A stretch of DNA of 11,066 bases from UBA7328 sp002471345 (GTDB taxonomy: Bacteria; Bacteroidota; Bacteroidia; Chitinophagales; Saprospiraceae): assembly GCA_964011275.1 (NCBI GenBank), contig CAXGOB010000114.1:1-11066 (forward strand), written 5' to 3'. Shown piece by piece: positions 1-6,427 of the stretch. The notes under the pieces are model-generated. The model did no database searches and was not told where the DNA came from. It was given only the letters and a program-made list of their open reading frames with translations. Every line of letters begins with the position of its first letter. Within the stretch, counting starts at the first letter, position 1. The position numbers and the translations under genes are program-made.

Positions 1-55
1 AAAAAGTAGGTGTATTTCATTTATTAGATTGTTGTAAAATATCAATATTTGTTAC
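1..55. other. Left flank of the IS element, no gene seen
   Basis: This short AT-rich stretch precedes the left end of the IS. I see no coding sequence in it. It holds the 11-mer ATTAGATTGTT at 23-33, which recurs inside the IS at 98-108 just before the orfA start codon. The five bases before the IS (GTTAC) do not match the bases after its right end (AAATT), so no target duplication is visible. Confidence 0.5.
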
Positions 56-84
56 TGTAGACTTACCAAAAAATAAGACGATCT
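56..84 (+). repeat. Left terminal inverted repeat of the IS
   Basis: This end pairs with the complement of the right end. Shared blocks are TGTAGACT, ACC (one-base offset), TAAGAC and a terminal TCT-like block. The outer 8 bp are identical. It is the expected transposase-binding and cleavage end. Confidence 0.8.
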
Positions 85-108
85 AAAAATCAACTAAATT
101 AGATTGTT

Positions 109-375
109 ATGAAGCGAAGTAAATTTACAGAGAGCCAAATAATAAGGGCATTAAAGGAAAATGAAGGAGGTAGAACGGTAGAGGAGATCAGTCGAGAATT
201 AGGGATCAATAAGGGTACCTTTTACAATTGGCGGAAGAAATATGGCGGTATGGATGTGAGTCATTTGAAGCGTCTTAAAGAGTTGGAAGAAGAAAACCGT
301 AAGCTAAAGAGAATGTATGCAGATCAAGCTTTACAATTGGAGATGGCCAAAGATGTGATCTCAAAAAAGTGGTAG
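109..375 (+). CDS. IS3-family transposase OrfA (DNA-binding subunit)
   Basis: An 88-residue protein with the HTH_8-type transposase fold. It binds the IS ends and, when fused to OrfB by frameshifting, forms the full transposase. The helix-turn-helix covers roughly residues 8-45 (TVEEISRELGINKGTFYNW). It is followed by KKYGGMD and a leucine-zipper-like coiled coil at about 53-80 (LKRLKELEEENRKLKRMYAD), as usual for OrfA multimerisation. The length is normal. The ATG at 109 is the first in frame inside the left end. The frame ends (SKKW, TAG) seven bases into orfB, directly after the slippery heptamer. Confidence 0.93.
   Translation: MKRSKFTESQIIRALKENEGGRTVEEISRELGINKGTFYNWRKKYGGMDVSHLKRLKELEEENRKLKRMYADQALQLEMAKDVISKKW
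363..369 (+). promoter_or_regulatory. Programmed -1 frameshift site, A_AAA_AAG
   Basis: The heptamer AAAAAAG at 363-369 is phased with orfA as TC[A AAA AAG], the classic X_XXY_YYZ slippery site. A one-base backward slip places ribosomes in the orfB frame (AAA AAA GTG GAG), yielding an OrfAB fusion of about 372 residues. This is the standard expression mode of IS3 transposases. I did not identify a convincing downstream pseudoknot by eye. Confidence 0.85.
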
Positions 376-1235
376 AGCCTTCTTTGAAAAAGCAAGTGAT
401 TGAGTATTTGAATGATAGCTATGAAGTTGGAATTTCAAAATGTACTAGTGTAATGAGAATAAGTAGGAGCATTTGGTATTATACCAGTAGAGTAGATGAT
501 TCAGAATTGGCTGAAGCATTAATGCGACTAGCAGATATGCATCCAACAAGAGGTTTTGACAACTACTACAATCGACTAAGAAAAGAAGGCTATAAATGGT
601 CAAGAAACAAGGTGTTGAGGGTTTACAGAAGCCTAGGGTTAGTCAGGTGCCCCAAAAGGCGGAAGAGGCTGCCAGAGAGCCTAAGGAAGCCTCTAGACCA
701 GCAGAGTCAATGTAATGAAGTGTGGAGTATGGATTTTATGAGTGATTCATTATCAGATGGTAGAACACTAAGGGTATTGAATATAATGGATTACTGTAAC
801 CGAGAGAGTTTATTGAACAAGGGGAGTATAAGCTACCCAAGTAAAAGAGTGCTGAGAGAACTAGATCATCTAATAGAGATCTATGGAAAGCCGAAATATA
901 TGAGAACAGATAACGGGCCTGAGTTCAGGTCTGTAGACTACCAAAGCTGGATGAAACAAAACCAGATACAGCCAGTATATACAGAGCCAGGGAATCCTAT
1001 GCAAAATGGATATATAGAAAGGTTGAATAGAACATTTAGAGAAGATGTGTTGGATGCATATGAGTTTGATTCTGTAAGCCAATTCAATATTATAGCAGAA
1101 AAATGGCAAGAGGATTATAACAATAACCATCCACATAAATCACTAGAAAATAAAAGCCCAAGGGAGTATGCTCAAAGGAGCAAGTCCCATGTGGGGCAAG
1201 CCCCACATGGGGAAGAACTAAATTCAATTATTTAA
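369..1235 (+). CDS. IS3-family transposase OrfB (DDE integrase core)
   Basis: A 288-residue catalytic subunit, normal for the family. The N-terminal part (about 1-100) holds the HTH_21-type region with HPTRGFDNYYNRLRKEG. The rve/DDE core follows: D122 in WSMDFMSD, D181 in RTDNGPEF and E217 in YIERLNRTFRED, giving a D-x35-E spacing. The C-terminal NNNHPHKSLENKSPREYA block is also typical. All three catalytic acids are present. The only start near the frame opening is GTG at 369, inside the slippery site, so it is probably made mainly as the OrfAB fusion. The last residues are encoded by a perfect DNA hairpin at 1186-1211. Confidence 0.93.
   Translation: MVEPSLKKQVIEYLNDSYEVGISKCTSVMRISRSIWYYTSRVDDSELAEALMRLADMHPTRGFDNYYNRLRKEGYKWSRNKVLRVYRSLGLVRCPKRRKRLPESLRKPLDQQSQCNEVWSMDFMSDSLSDGRTLRVLNIMDYCNRESLLNKGSISYPSKRVLRELDHLIEIYGKPKYMRTDNGPEFRSVDYQSWMKQNQIQPVYTEPGNPMQNGYIERLNRTFREDVLDAYEFDSVSQFNIIAEKWQEDYNNNHPHKSLENKSPREYAQRSKSHVGQAPHGEELNSII
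1186..1211. repeat. Perfect 12-bp-arm hairpin within the 3' end of orfB
   Basis: CCCATGTGGGGC at 1186-1197 and GCCCCACATGGG at 1200-1211 are exact reverse complements separated by only AA. It is GC-rich in an AT-rich setting and sits 24 bases before the orfB stop. No T-run follows, so it is not a standard terminator. It may block transcription or translation near the IS end, or protect the transcript. Confidence 0.8.
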
Positions 1236-1239
1236 ATTA

Positions 1240-1268
1240 AAGACTGTCTTAAGAATAGGTAGTCTACA
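1240..1268 (-). repeat. Right terminal inverted repeat of the IS
   Basis: Read on the minus strand from 1268 it runs TGTAGACTACC then TAAGAC, matching the left end with one gap. It lies just after the orfB stop codon. The outermost CA on the plus strand completes the TG...CA termini. Confidence 0.8.
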
Positions 1269-1643
1269 AAATTAGTGGCTCGTAAATAATGTTTAAAGAA
1301 AGTCTTGACTTGTGCTTGAGTTAAACCTTGAAGACCAATCTGATATCAATTAACATTTTGTGCATTTATTATGATGAATAATTTTCAATTTCCCAAAATT
1401 GAATGGCTCTGAGGGATATTGCAAAAGTTGACAATTTTGTTCTTTTAAATTCAATTGAGATTTATTGCTGACGAAGAGTTTTTTTGATTCTTGATTTTTT
1501 ATATATCTGCTTTGAATTTAGGTTTTAGAACAGAAGCTGAAATTATTGTCACGAGAATAATATTCTTATCAGTGAGAGTACAGCATTAGAATTGGATTAA
1601 GAATTTTTTTTGGAGGTACTAGAAATTTAAAGTACTCTATGCC
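1269..1643. other. Gene-free stretch right of the IS; possible minus-strand gene remnant at its left end
   Basis: No intact gene is visible. On the minus strand, 1345-1269 reads as 25 open codons containing LTQAQVKTFFKHYLRA, which looks protein-like and runs straight into the IS end. Joining it to the left IS flank would give a stop two codons later. The rest is AT-rich with stops in all frames. An 8-T run at about 1605-1612 has no stem before it and was not called a terminator. Confidence 0.4.
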
Positions 1644-2435
1644 CTATAAACGTTTTTTATTAGTCTGATTTTCCTTCTGCACCATATCATTTATAGCATC
1701 CCACAGTAAAATTCGTTTTTTCAATGACTGCTTCGCGACGATAAGAGTGTCATGCCATTTCTGATCGTTATTATCGCAAAGTTCAGAGACCATTTGAAGA
1801 GATAAAGGTCCGTGTTCATCGCCATCTAATTCTATATGACGCTCAAGATAATATACCAATTTGTTGTATTTCTTATTTCCAGAATCTGAATTTTTGAGAA
1901 TTTCAATGAACATATCTGGAATAACATTTTCACGGCCGAATGTAAAAGCAGAAGCAACTAAATGTGGTTTGTTGGTTTCAATAATTGAAAAGGAGAACTT
2001 CACAAATTCAGCTATTCTTAAGTCAATCTTGATTTCGTTTAAAGAATATGTTATTGGATTGCCTAATTCTATAAGTTTAACAAATTTGTTAATATGATCT
2101 GTATTTGCCTCTACTTGTTCCATTGCATCGAGATACATTTCAAAATGACTTTTAACTTCTCCGATTTCATTAATGTCACTTTCTTCTCCAAGGACAATTT
2201 CATTTATAAATCTGGATATAGTAGCATTTTTTGGAGGAGTCCAAGGGGTTTGAACATTAGTAAGATTTATTTGAAGATTCTTTAAAAGTGACATAAAATC
2301 CCAAACAGCAAAAACATGATTTTCCATGAAAACTTTTATGTCATGGACCGTCTTTAAATTGTCATAAAGTTTGTGATTTTGTAATTGATGCCTTAACTCA
2401 GAAATTTCATTCTCTATATGATGTTGTCTATTCAT
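1644..2435 (-). CDS. DUF3050 family protein (heme-oxygenase-like fold)
   Basis: A 263-residue protein with the DUF3050 hallmarks: VFMENHVFAVWDFMSLLKNLQ (about 35-55), PWTPP, FINEIVLGEESD (76-87), SHFEMYLDAME (96-106), FTFGREN..PDMF and YYLERHIELDGDEHG (195-209). Family knowledge places DUF3050 in the heme-oxygenase/TenA-like all-helical superfamily, whose iron-dependent members use clustered Glu, His and Asp ligands. H40, E84/E85, H97, E169, H200, D204 and H208 are the visible candidates, and the H-x3-D-x3-H string resembles the last metal-binding helix of such oxidases. That role is inference; no reaction is known to me. No signal peptide, so probably cytoplasmic. It lies 135 bases downstream of the photolyase-like gene, same strand, and may be co-transcribed or have its own promoter. 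Confidence 0.88.
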   Translation of the reverse strand: MNRQHHIENEISELRHQLQNHKLYDNLKTVHDIKVFMENHVFAVWDFMSLLKNLQINLTNVQTPWTPPKNATISRFINEIVLGEESDINEIGEVKSHFEMYLDAMEQVEANTDHINKFVKLIELGNPITYSLNEIKIDLRIAEFVKFSFSIIETNKPHLVASAFTFGRENVIPDMFIEILKNSDSGNKKYNKLVYYLERHIELDGDEHGPLSLQMVSELCDNNDQKWHDTLIVAKQSLKKRILLWDAINDMVQKENQTNKKRL

Positions 2436-2537
2436 TCTAATCTCATTGCATTAAATTGATCGTATTAATAGAAAAGGTCTTTTTGATCGGAATGTTTAAC
2501 AAATTTCATTTTATGATTTCAATGAGTTATCAGTATT

Positions 2538-2575
2538 AAAAAGGACTAATCCTGAAAATGATCATTTCCTTTAAG
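2538..2575 (-). terminator. Possible weak terminator after the photolyase-like gene
   Basis: Immediately after the minus-strand stop, AAAGGA (2575-2570) can pair with TCCTTT (2545-2540). An inner AGGA/TCCT stem sits at 2553-2542, and TTTTT follows. The palindrome AAATGATCATTT lies in the loop. The stems are short, so it may only attenuate transcription into the DUF3050 gene. Confidence 0.35.
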
Positions 2576-4055
2576 CAAGGTTTGCTAAAAAATATTCTGC
2601 TTTCTTGAAATGTAAATCCTTTTTATCTTCTGTCATGCGGTCCAATGTTTTAATAAGCATTGAAAGTCTTGGATTGTTGTTTAAGCTTTCTCGATGCAGA
2701 TTCATAAACCTCCAGAATAATCCATTCCAGATCTCTTCCCATTCACCTCTAGGGAAATTACTCATTTTCTTTATGTAATTAGATCCACTTATATAAGGCT
2801 TTGTTGCAAAACTTCCCCCATCAGCAAATTGGCTCATGCCATACACATTAGGTACCATCACCCAGTCATAAGAATCAATGAACATCTCCATAAACCATCG
2901 AAAGACTTCGTCTGGGTGGAATTCGCATAAGAGCATGAAATTTCCAAGTATCATTAGCCTCTCAATATGGTGGCAGTATCCTGATTTTATCAGTTGATTA
3001 ATTACATTGTCTACGGGTAGAATGCCTGTTTCACCAGTATAAAAAGAGGAAGGTATTTTACGTTTAAAATTCCAATGATTCTGTGATCTGGCGGATAACC
3101 CATTCAATTCATACATGCCCCTTATAAATTCTCTCCATCCTATAATCTGTCTTATAAATCCTTCAGTAGAGTTTATCGGAATGTCATTCTTTTCGGCATA
3201 CGCTAAAGCAGTATTCACTATATATTGAGGAGTAATAAGACCTACATTTATAAGTGGAGAAAGTAAACTGTGATTAAGAATATTTTCATTCTTAACCATT
3301 GCATCTTCATATGGTCCAAAGTCATGAAACCTTCTGTCCAGAAATTGCTCAAACCAATTCTTTGCTTCATAGTAGTCTATTGGATATAATCTTTGTTCTT
3401 CAATTTTTCCTGGGTTATCTGGAAAATACTCCTCTACATATGAAATAGCTTCTAACCAGTATTTGGATAAAGTAGGAAAATCTACATGTGGGGCTTGTTT
3501 GTTTTTAGGATATTTTTTTCTGTTTTCTCCATCGTAGGACCATTTGTCTCCTACCGGTGTTGAATCATCGTTGAGCAAGATGTTGAGGCGTTTCCTTTGT
3601 TGTTTGTAGAAAGTTGAATGAAAAAAGAATTTTTTGTCTGCTCTGAAAAAAGAAGCATTGTCCTTTTTGTTATTCAGGAAAAGTTGATTGGAGTAAAATT
3701 TCAGGTTGATTCCTTCAGAAAATTGGTCGAGCCTCTGTTCTAGCCTGATGTCTGAGGGGGACACAATATGAATGGTCTCTGTATTTCTGAGATCATTAAG
3801 AAATACTTTGATGTCAGAATTGGGGCTTTTAGATTCAATATAATGGACATTAAGACCTTTTTTATTCAAGTATATCTCGTATTTCTTCATACTAGCACGA
3901 TGAAATGCTATTTTCTGTTTGTGAAATTTATAATTTTTAAAAAACAAGAATTCTTCAATGATATGGATTGGAAATCCATTTTCTAAAAGAGGACTTTCAG
4001 CGAATAGTTGATGAGGAAAAATGAGATTAATTTCTTTTGACATTTTTTTTGACAT
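2571..4055 (-). CDS. Photolyase/cryptochrome-like protein, FeS-BCP (PhrB) family, apparently without cluster cysteines
   Basis: A 494-residue homologue of the bacterial (6-4) photolyase / CryB group (photolyase-related N-terminal plus FAD-binding domains). The N-terminal antenna domain starts LIFPHQLF and contains KFHKQKIAFHRASMKKYEIYL (about 43-64). The FAD and DNA-binding part shows FIRQIIGWREFIRGMY (300-315), HHIERLMILGNFMLL (362-376), PNVYGMSQFADGG (402-414), KPYISGSNYIKKMS (419-432) and NGLFWRFM (444-451). In PhrB a CxxC...C segment lies between the MSxY and FN.LFW blocks, and a further Cys sits about 15 residues before HHI. Here the first region is shortened to PRGEWEEIWN and the second position is Pro, so no [4Fe-4S] ligands remain. 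Expected function is FAD-dependent light-driven repair or light sensing. Two starts 12 bases apart (ATGTCAAAA repeated) lie inside the 3' end of the DUF2256 gene. Confidence 0.92.
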   Translation of the reverse strand: MSKKMSKEINLIFPHQLFAESPLLENGFPIHIIEEFLFFKNYKFHKQKIAFHRASMKKYEIYLNKKGLNVHYIESKSPNSDIKVFLNDLRNTETIHIVSPSDIRLEQRLDQFSEGINLKFYSNQLFLNNKKDNASFFRADKKFFFHSTFYKQQRKRLNILLNDDSTPVGDKWSYDGENRKKYPKNKQAPHVDFPTLSKYWLEAISYVEEYFPDNPGKIEEQRLYPIDYYEAKNWFEQFLDRRFHDFGPYEDAMVKNENILNHSLLSPLINVGLITPQYIVNTALAYAEKNDIPINSTEGFIRQIIGWREFIRGMYELNGLSARSQNHWNFKRKIPSSFYTGETGILPVDNVINQLIKSGYCHHIERLMILGNFMLLCEFHPDEVFRWFMEMFIDSYDWVMVPNVYGMSQFADGGSFATKPYISGSNYIKKMSNFPRGEWEEIWNGLFWRFMNLHRESLNNNPRLSMLIKTLDRMTEDKKDLHFKKAEYFLANLA

Positions 4056-4185
4056 TTCTTTTGTTTTTTCTGCATTTCTTGCTGCAAAATTTTACTTCCA
4101 CCCAATTTCTTTCCCATTTCTTGCGCCATGAAAAAGGCTTTTCACATACATTGCAAATTTTAAACAACTGTTTTCTTCTATGCAT
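4027..4185 (-). CDS. DUF2256 small zinc-ribbon-like protein
   Basis: A 52-residue basic protein with four cysteines in CNVC (residues 11-14) and CSKKC (34-38), around the family core KPFSWRKKWERNWVEVKFC. This spacing predicts one bound zinc. DUF2256 genes often stand beside photolyase/cryptochrome genes in my recollection, as here, but no function is established. The frame is open up to 4230, but ATG at 4185 places the start just before the family core and overlaps the flavin reductase stop by 8 bases (ATGCATAG), which favours coupled translation. Its Lys/Arg-rich tail is read from the A-rich bases that also hold both starts of the photolyase-like gene. It could bind nucleic acid or a partner protein; that is inference. 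Confidence 0.88.
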   Translation of the reverse strand: MHRRKQLFKICNVCEKPFSWRKKWERNWVEVKFCSKKCRKNKRNVKKNVKRN

Positions 4186-4810
4186 TGAAATCAGGTATCT
4201 CTTCAAGCTTGACATAAGGAAATGTTGCAATTTTTTCTATTGAGTAGTAACTACTCAGTCCTGATATTCCCACAGCTCCGTAATGATCTAATTCCAAAGA
4301 TCCTTGTTCATCCAACCATCTTTCTTCTAATTGTATCAATATCACCTCTCCAATAATTAAAATACATCCATTAGGTAGGTCAATACTCTTAAGATAACGC
4401 ATTCCTATTTTGACCGGACTCTCTTTTACAAATGGTGCAAAAAAGTCATTGATATTTTCCCTTTCTAAATTCATTATGTCAAATTCAGAGTCGGACTTCT
4501 CAAGTTTGGCTGACGTATAATGTGCCTTTTTAATGAAGGGTCGAGCGATATGATTAATTGTATAATATTTTGTTTCCAGTATGTTGGAGTAGGTATCCTT
4601 CAAGAGAGGTAACTGTGGGCGTGAAATCATACCTAATTGCGCTGGGCTAGAACCCAAATGAACTATTGATGAAAATATAGCTAAGTTGTCCTCCTTCTGA
4701 TTTGACTTTGTTCCTATTAAGTTTGCGGGTTTTATTCCAGTGATAGAATTAATTAGATTAATCCGATAATTCTTATCCAGCTTGTCTATTTCGTTTTCTT
4801 TAAATATCAT
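4178..4810 (-). CDS. Flavin reductase family protein (FMN-binding split barrel)
   Basis: A 210-residue protein resembling Bacteroidota flavin reductases (COG1853 type). Visible hallmarks are NLINSITGIKPANLIGTKS (about 18-36), NLAIFSSIVHLGSSPAQLGMISRP (42-65), YYTINHI followed by HYTSAKL (about 81-103), FFAPFVKESPVKIGMRY (127-143), ILIIGEVILIQL (150-161) and GLSSYYSIEKIATFPY (184-199). Such proteins bind FMN and reduce it or use it with NAD(P)H. It is first in a tightly packed minus-strand operon with DUF2256 and the photolyase-like gene, so it may supply reduced flavin to the FAD-dependent partner (inference from context). Length is normal and no signal peptide is seen. I found no convincing TAnnTTTG promoter in the 150 bases upstream. 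Confidence 0.88.
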   Translation of the reverse strand: MIFKENEIDKLDKNYRINLINSITGIKPANLIGTKSNQKEDNLAIFSSIVHLGSSPAQLGMISRPQLPLLKDTYSNILETKYYTINHIARPFIKKAHYTSAKLEKSDSEFDIMNLERENINDFFAPFVKESPVKIGMRYLKSIDLPNGCILIIGEVILIQLEERWLDEQGSLELDHYGAVGISGLSSYYSIEKIATFPYVKLEEIPDFNA

Positions 4811-5499
4811 ATTTGTTAGATCTTTAAATTTACTCTATCATTTTAGGTTACTCTTAATTGTTCTTTCTTTGTCTAAATAGATTCTTTCTTCTATTGTTCA
4901 GTACTCTACTAAAGATCTTATGAACAGATTTGAAAATTCAATTCGGCTTTAGCTTAAACATTTTGCGCGGTTTAATTCAGGTTGAGATAGATGTATTTTA
5001 CACAGAGGGCAGTAATGTCACCTAGTAGGCATCAAGAGTTGATGGTGTAGTTTGCTACCACATTGTAAAATCTATTGCTTGTAGACTTTATACCATTGAA
5101 CTTGAGTTCTTTTGCTCAGATTTGAGGATTGATAATTTTTAGGTGATATTCCTATTAAATTGATTATGTTTTTTGATTCGGCTATTTCTTTTCCTTAGTA
5201 CTTTCTTTTGCTCTATTAGGACATGATGGCGAATGAGAGCAATTGTTTACGGTCGTTTATGGCTACTTTTTAGAATAGACAGGACAGTGATCTATGTCAG
5301 ATTTCTTACCCTCAAATTCTATTTGATATACTCAAATCGCCTTGCTTTCACGCCTGACGCCTTTTATAGATAGAGAGTATTTAGTATCAGGTAGAACACA
5401 ATTTTAAAACTCATTCATTTTATCCACCTCCAGTTTGACCTCATCATTTTTGACCTTTTTAGAAAAGTGGATTAAGTTGTTTCAAATTATATTTAGGTC
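4811..5499. other. Long gene-free region between divergent operons
   Basis: The region separates the minus-strand flavin reductase cluster from the plus-strand AraC gene, so both promoters should be here. I found no intact gene. It includes an inverted repeat TGTTCA (4895-4900) / TGAACA (4921-4926), a 9-mer TGTAGACTT at 5080-5088 identical to the left IS tip, and a segment at about 5175-5290 of more mixed composition that could be a dispersed intergenic repeat. Two TTTGACCT copies lie at 5434-5441 and 5449-5456 just before the AraC start. Confidence 0.5.
5434..5456 (+). promoter_or_regulatory. TTTGACCT direct repeat upstream of the AraC gene
   Basis: TTTGACCT occurs at 5434-5441 and 5449-5456, a 15-bp period. 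The complement AGGTCA directly abuts the start codon at 5495-5500, and TGACCT recurs at 6351-6356 before the SRPBCC gene. The second copy also offers a TTGACC -35-like element. This could be an operator for the local regulator, but the link is inference. Confidence 0.35.
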
Positions 5500-6336
5500 A
5501 TGATTACGGGAACAATACCGCTCTATGGAAAAGTCTTTGCCCAATGTGTGAAGAATACTGAGCCAAAGGAGATTGCGGCGACAATGATTGATGATGCCTG
5601 CTTAGCTTATGTTAGGGAGGGAGAACAAGATTTATTTTCACCTACTGAAAAGGTACCGATGAAAAATCGTGAAAGTATTTTGATGAAGTGTGGGAACTAC
5701 ATCAATAAAGTTCAAAATGCTTCAGCTGAATCACCTTTTAAAAGTATGGTTTTTCATTTAGATCCAACTTTAATACAACGAGCATTCGAAGGGAAAGAAA
5801 TGAGCTTTCTCAAATTGGATGAGTCTCAGAAAAAACCAATGTAATCTCTCAAGTATACTCAAAATATTCAGATAGACAATTTGGTGAATTCGATGTACAT
5901 CTACTTTGAATACCCAGAATTAATCACTGAAGAACTGATGGGTTTGAAATTACAGGAGTTGATTTATGTGATATCTGATTTTGGACATAATAAAGAAGCA
6001 CTTGGTCTACTTGAATCTCTGTATAGGCCAATGAAAACGGCATTTGAAAAAGTTGTAGAGGCTAATATTTTTAATAATCTCAGTATTCAAGACCTAGCTC
6101 ACCTTACAGCTCGAAGTGAAAGTACTTTTAAAAGAGAATTTAGAAAATTGTATGATCATTCTCCAGCTAAATACATTAAGCAAAAGCGACTGGAGAAAGC
6201 TCCCCATTTATTAAAAACTTCGGATCAATCAATAAGTCAAACTGCCTGGGATTGTGGCTTTGAAAATGCAGCCCATTTTAGTACTTCTTTTTTATCTCAC
6301 TTCCATGTTACACCAAAAGAGTTCAGAATGACCTAA
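5500..6336 (+). pseudogene. AraC-family transcriptional regulator interrupted by one in-frame TAA
   Basis: The reading frame is continuous over 279 codons except for TAA at 5842-5844. The first part (114 residues) is an ExsA-like AraC N-terminal domain, with IPLYGKVF, ESILMKCGNYI and FKSMVFHLDP. The codons after the stop (SLKYTQNIQIDN) still read like the family linker. The second part has YFEYPELITEELMGLKLQELIYV and both HTH motifs of the AraC DNA-binding domain: LSIQDLAHLTARSESTFKREF and SISQTAWDCGFENAAHFSTSF, ending HVTPKEFR. No frameshift is needed: one base change (for example from CAA, AAA or GAA) explains the break. The second part could restart from TTG at 5881 or ATG at 5893 and make a DNA-binding fragment. 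An SRPBCC gene follows in the same direction and is a likely target. Nonsense mutation, sequencing error or a genuine two-part gene remain possible. Confidence 0.82.
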
Positions 6337-6427
6337 ATAGAAAAGTTATTGACCTTAATCAAAAAGGACTTTCCTCTCATTCACCTCAACTTTGGTTAGA
6401 AATAATTTAGGAATCAAATTAAACATT

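Larger units (their letters stand above)
56..1268 (+). mobile_element. Complete IS3-family insertion sequence (IS407-like group)
   Basis: The element is 1213 bp. It starts with TGTAGACTTACC at 56 and ends with the complement of TGTAGACTACC at 1268, so both ends show the 5'-TG...CA-3' termini usual for IS3 elements. It carries two consecutive, overlapping frames (orfA at 109-375, orfB at 369-1235) joined by an A_AAA_AAG slippery heptamer. The orfA pattern KYGGMD..HLKRLKELEEEN..LKRMYAD and the orfB DDE domain fit the IS407-like group of IS3. Both frames are intact and all catalytic residues are present, so the element may be active. No target duplication flanks it: GTTAC on the left, AAATT on the right. 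The group assignment is from memory of the family, not a search. Confidence 0.9.

Noticed and set aside
870..1136. Minus-strand open frame inside orfB
   Set aside because: It is antisense to the conserved DDE core of the transposase and reads as low-complexity Ile/Leu/Cys sequence with no recognisable motif.
1861..2285. Two plus-strand open frames inside the DUF3050 gene
   Set aside because: They are antisense to strongly conserved DUF3050 motifs and show no motif of their own.
4037..4243. Plus-strand open frame over the DUF2256 gene
   Set aside because: Its Phe/Leu-rich product is the antisense of the Lys-rich DUF2256 coding sequence, which has a clear CxxC...CxxxC family pattern.
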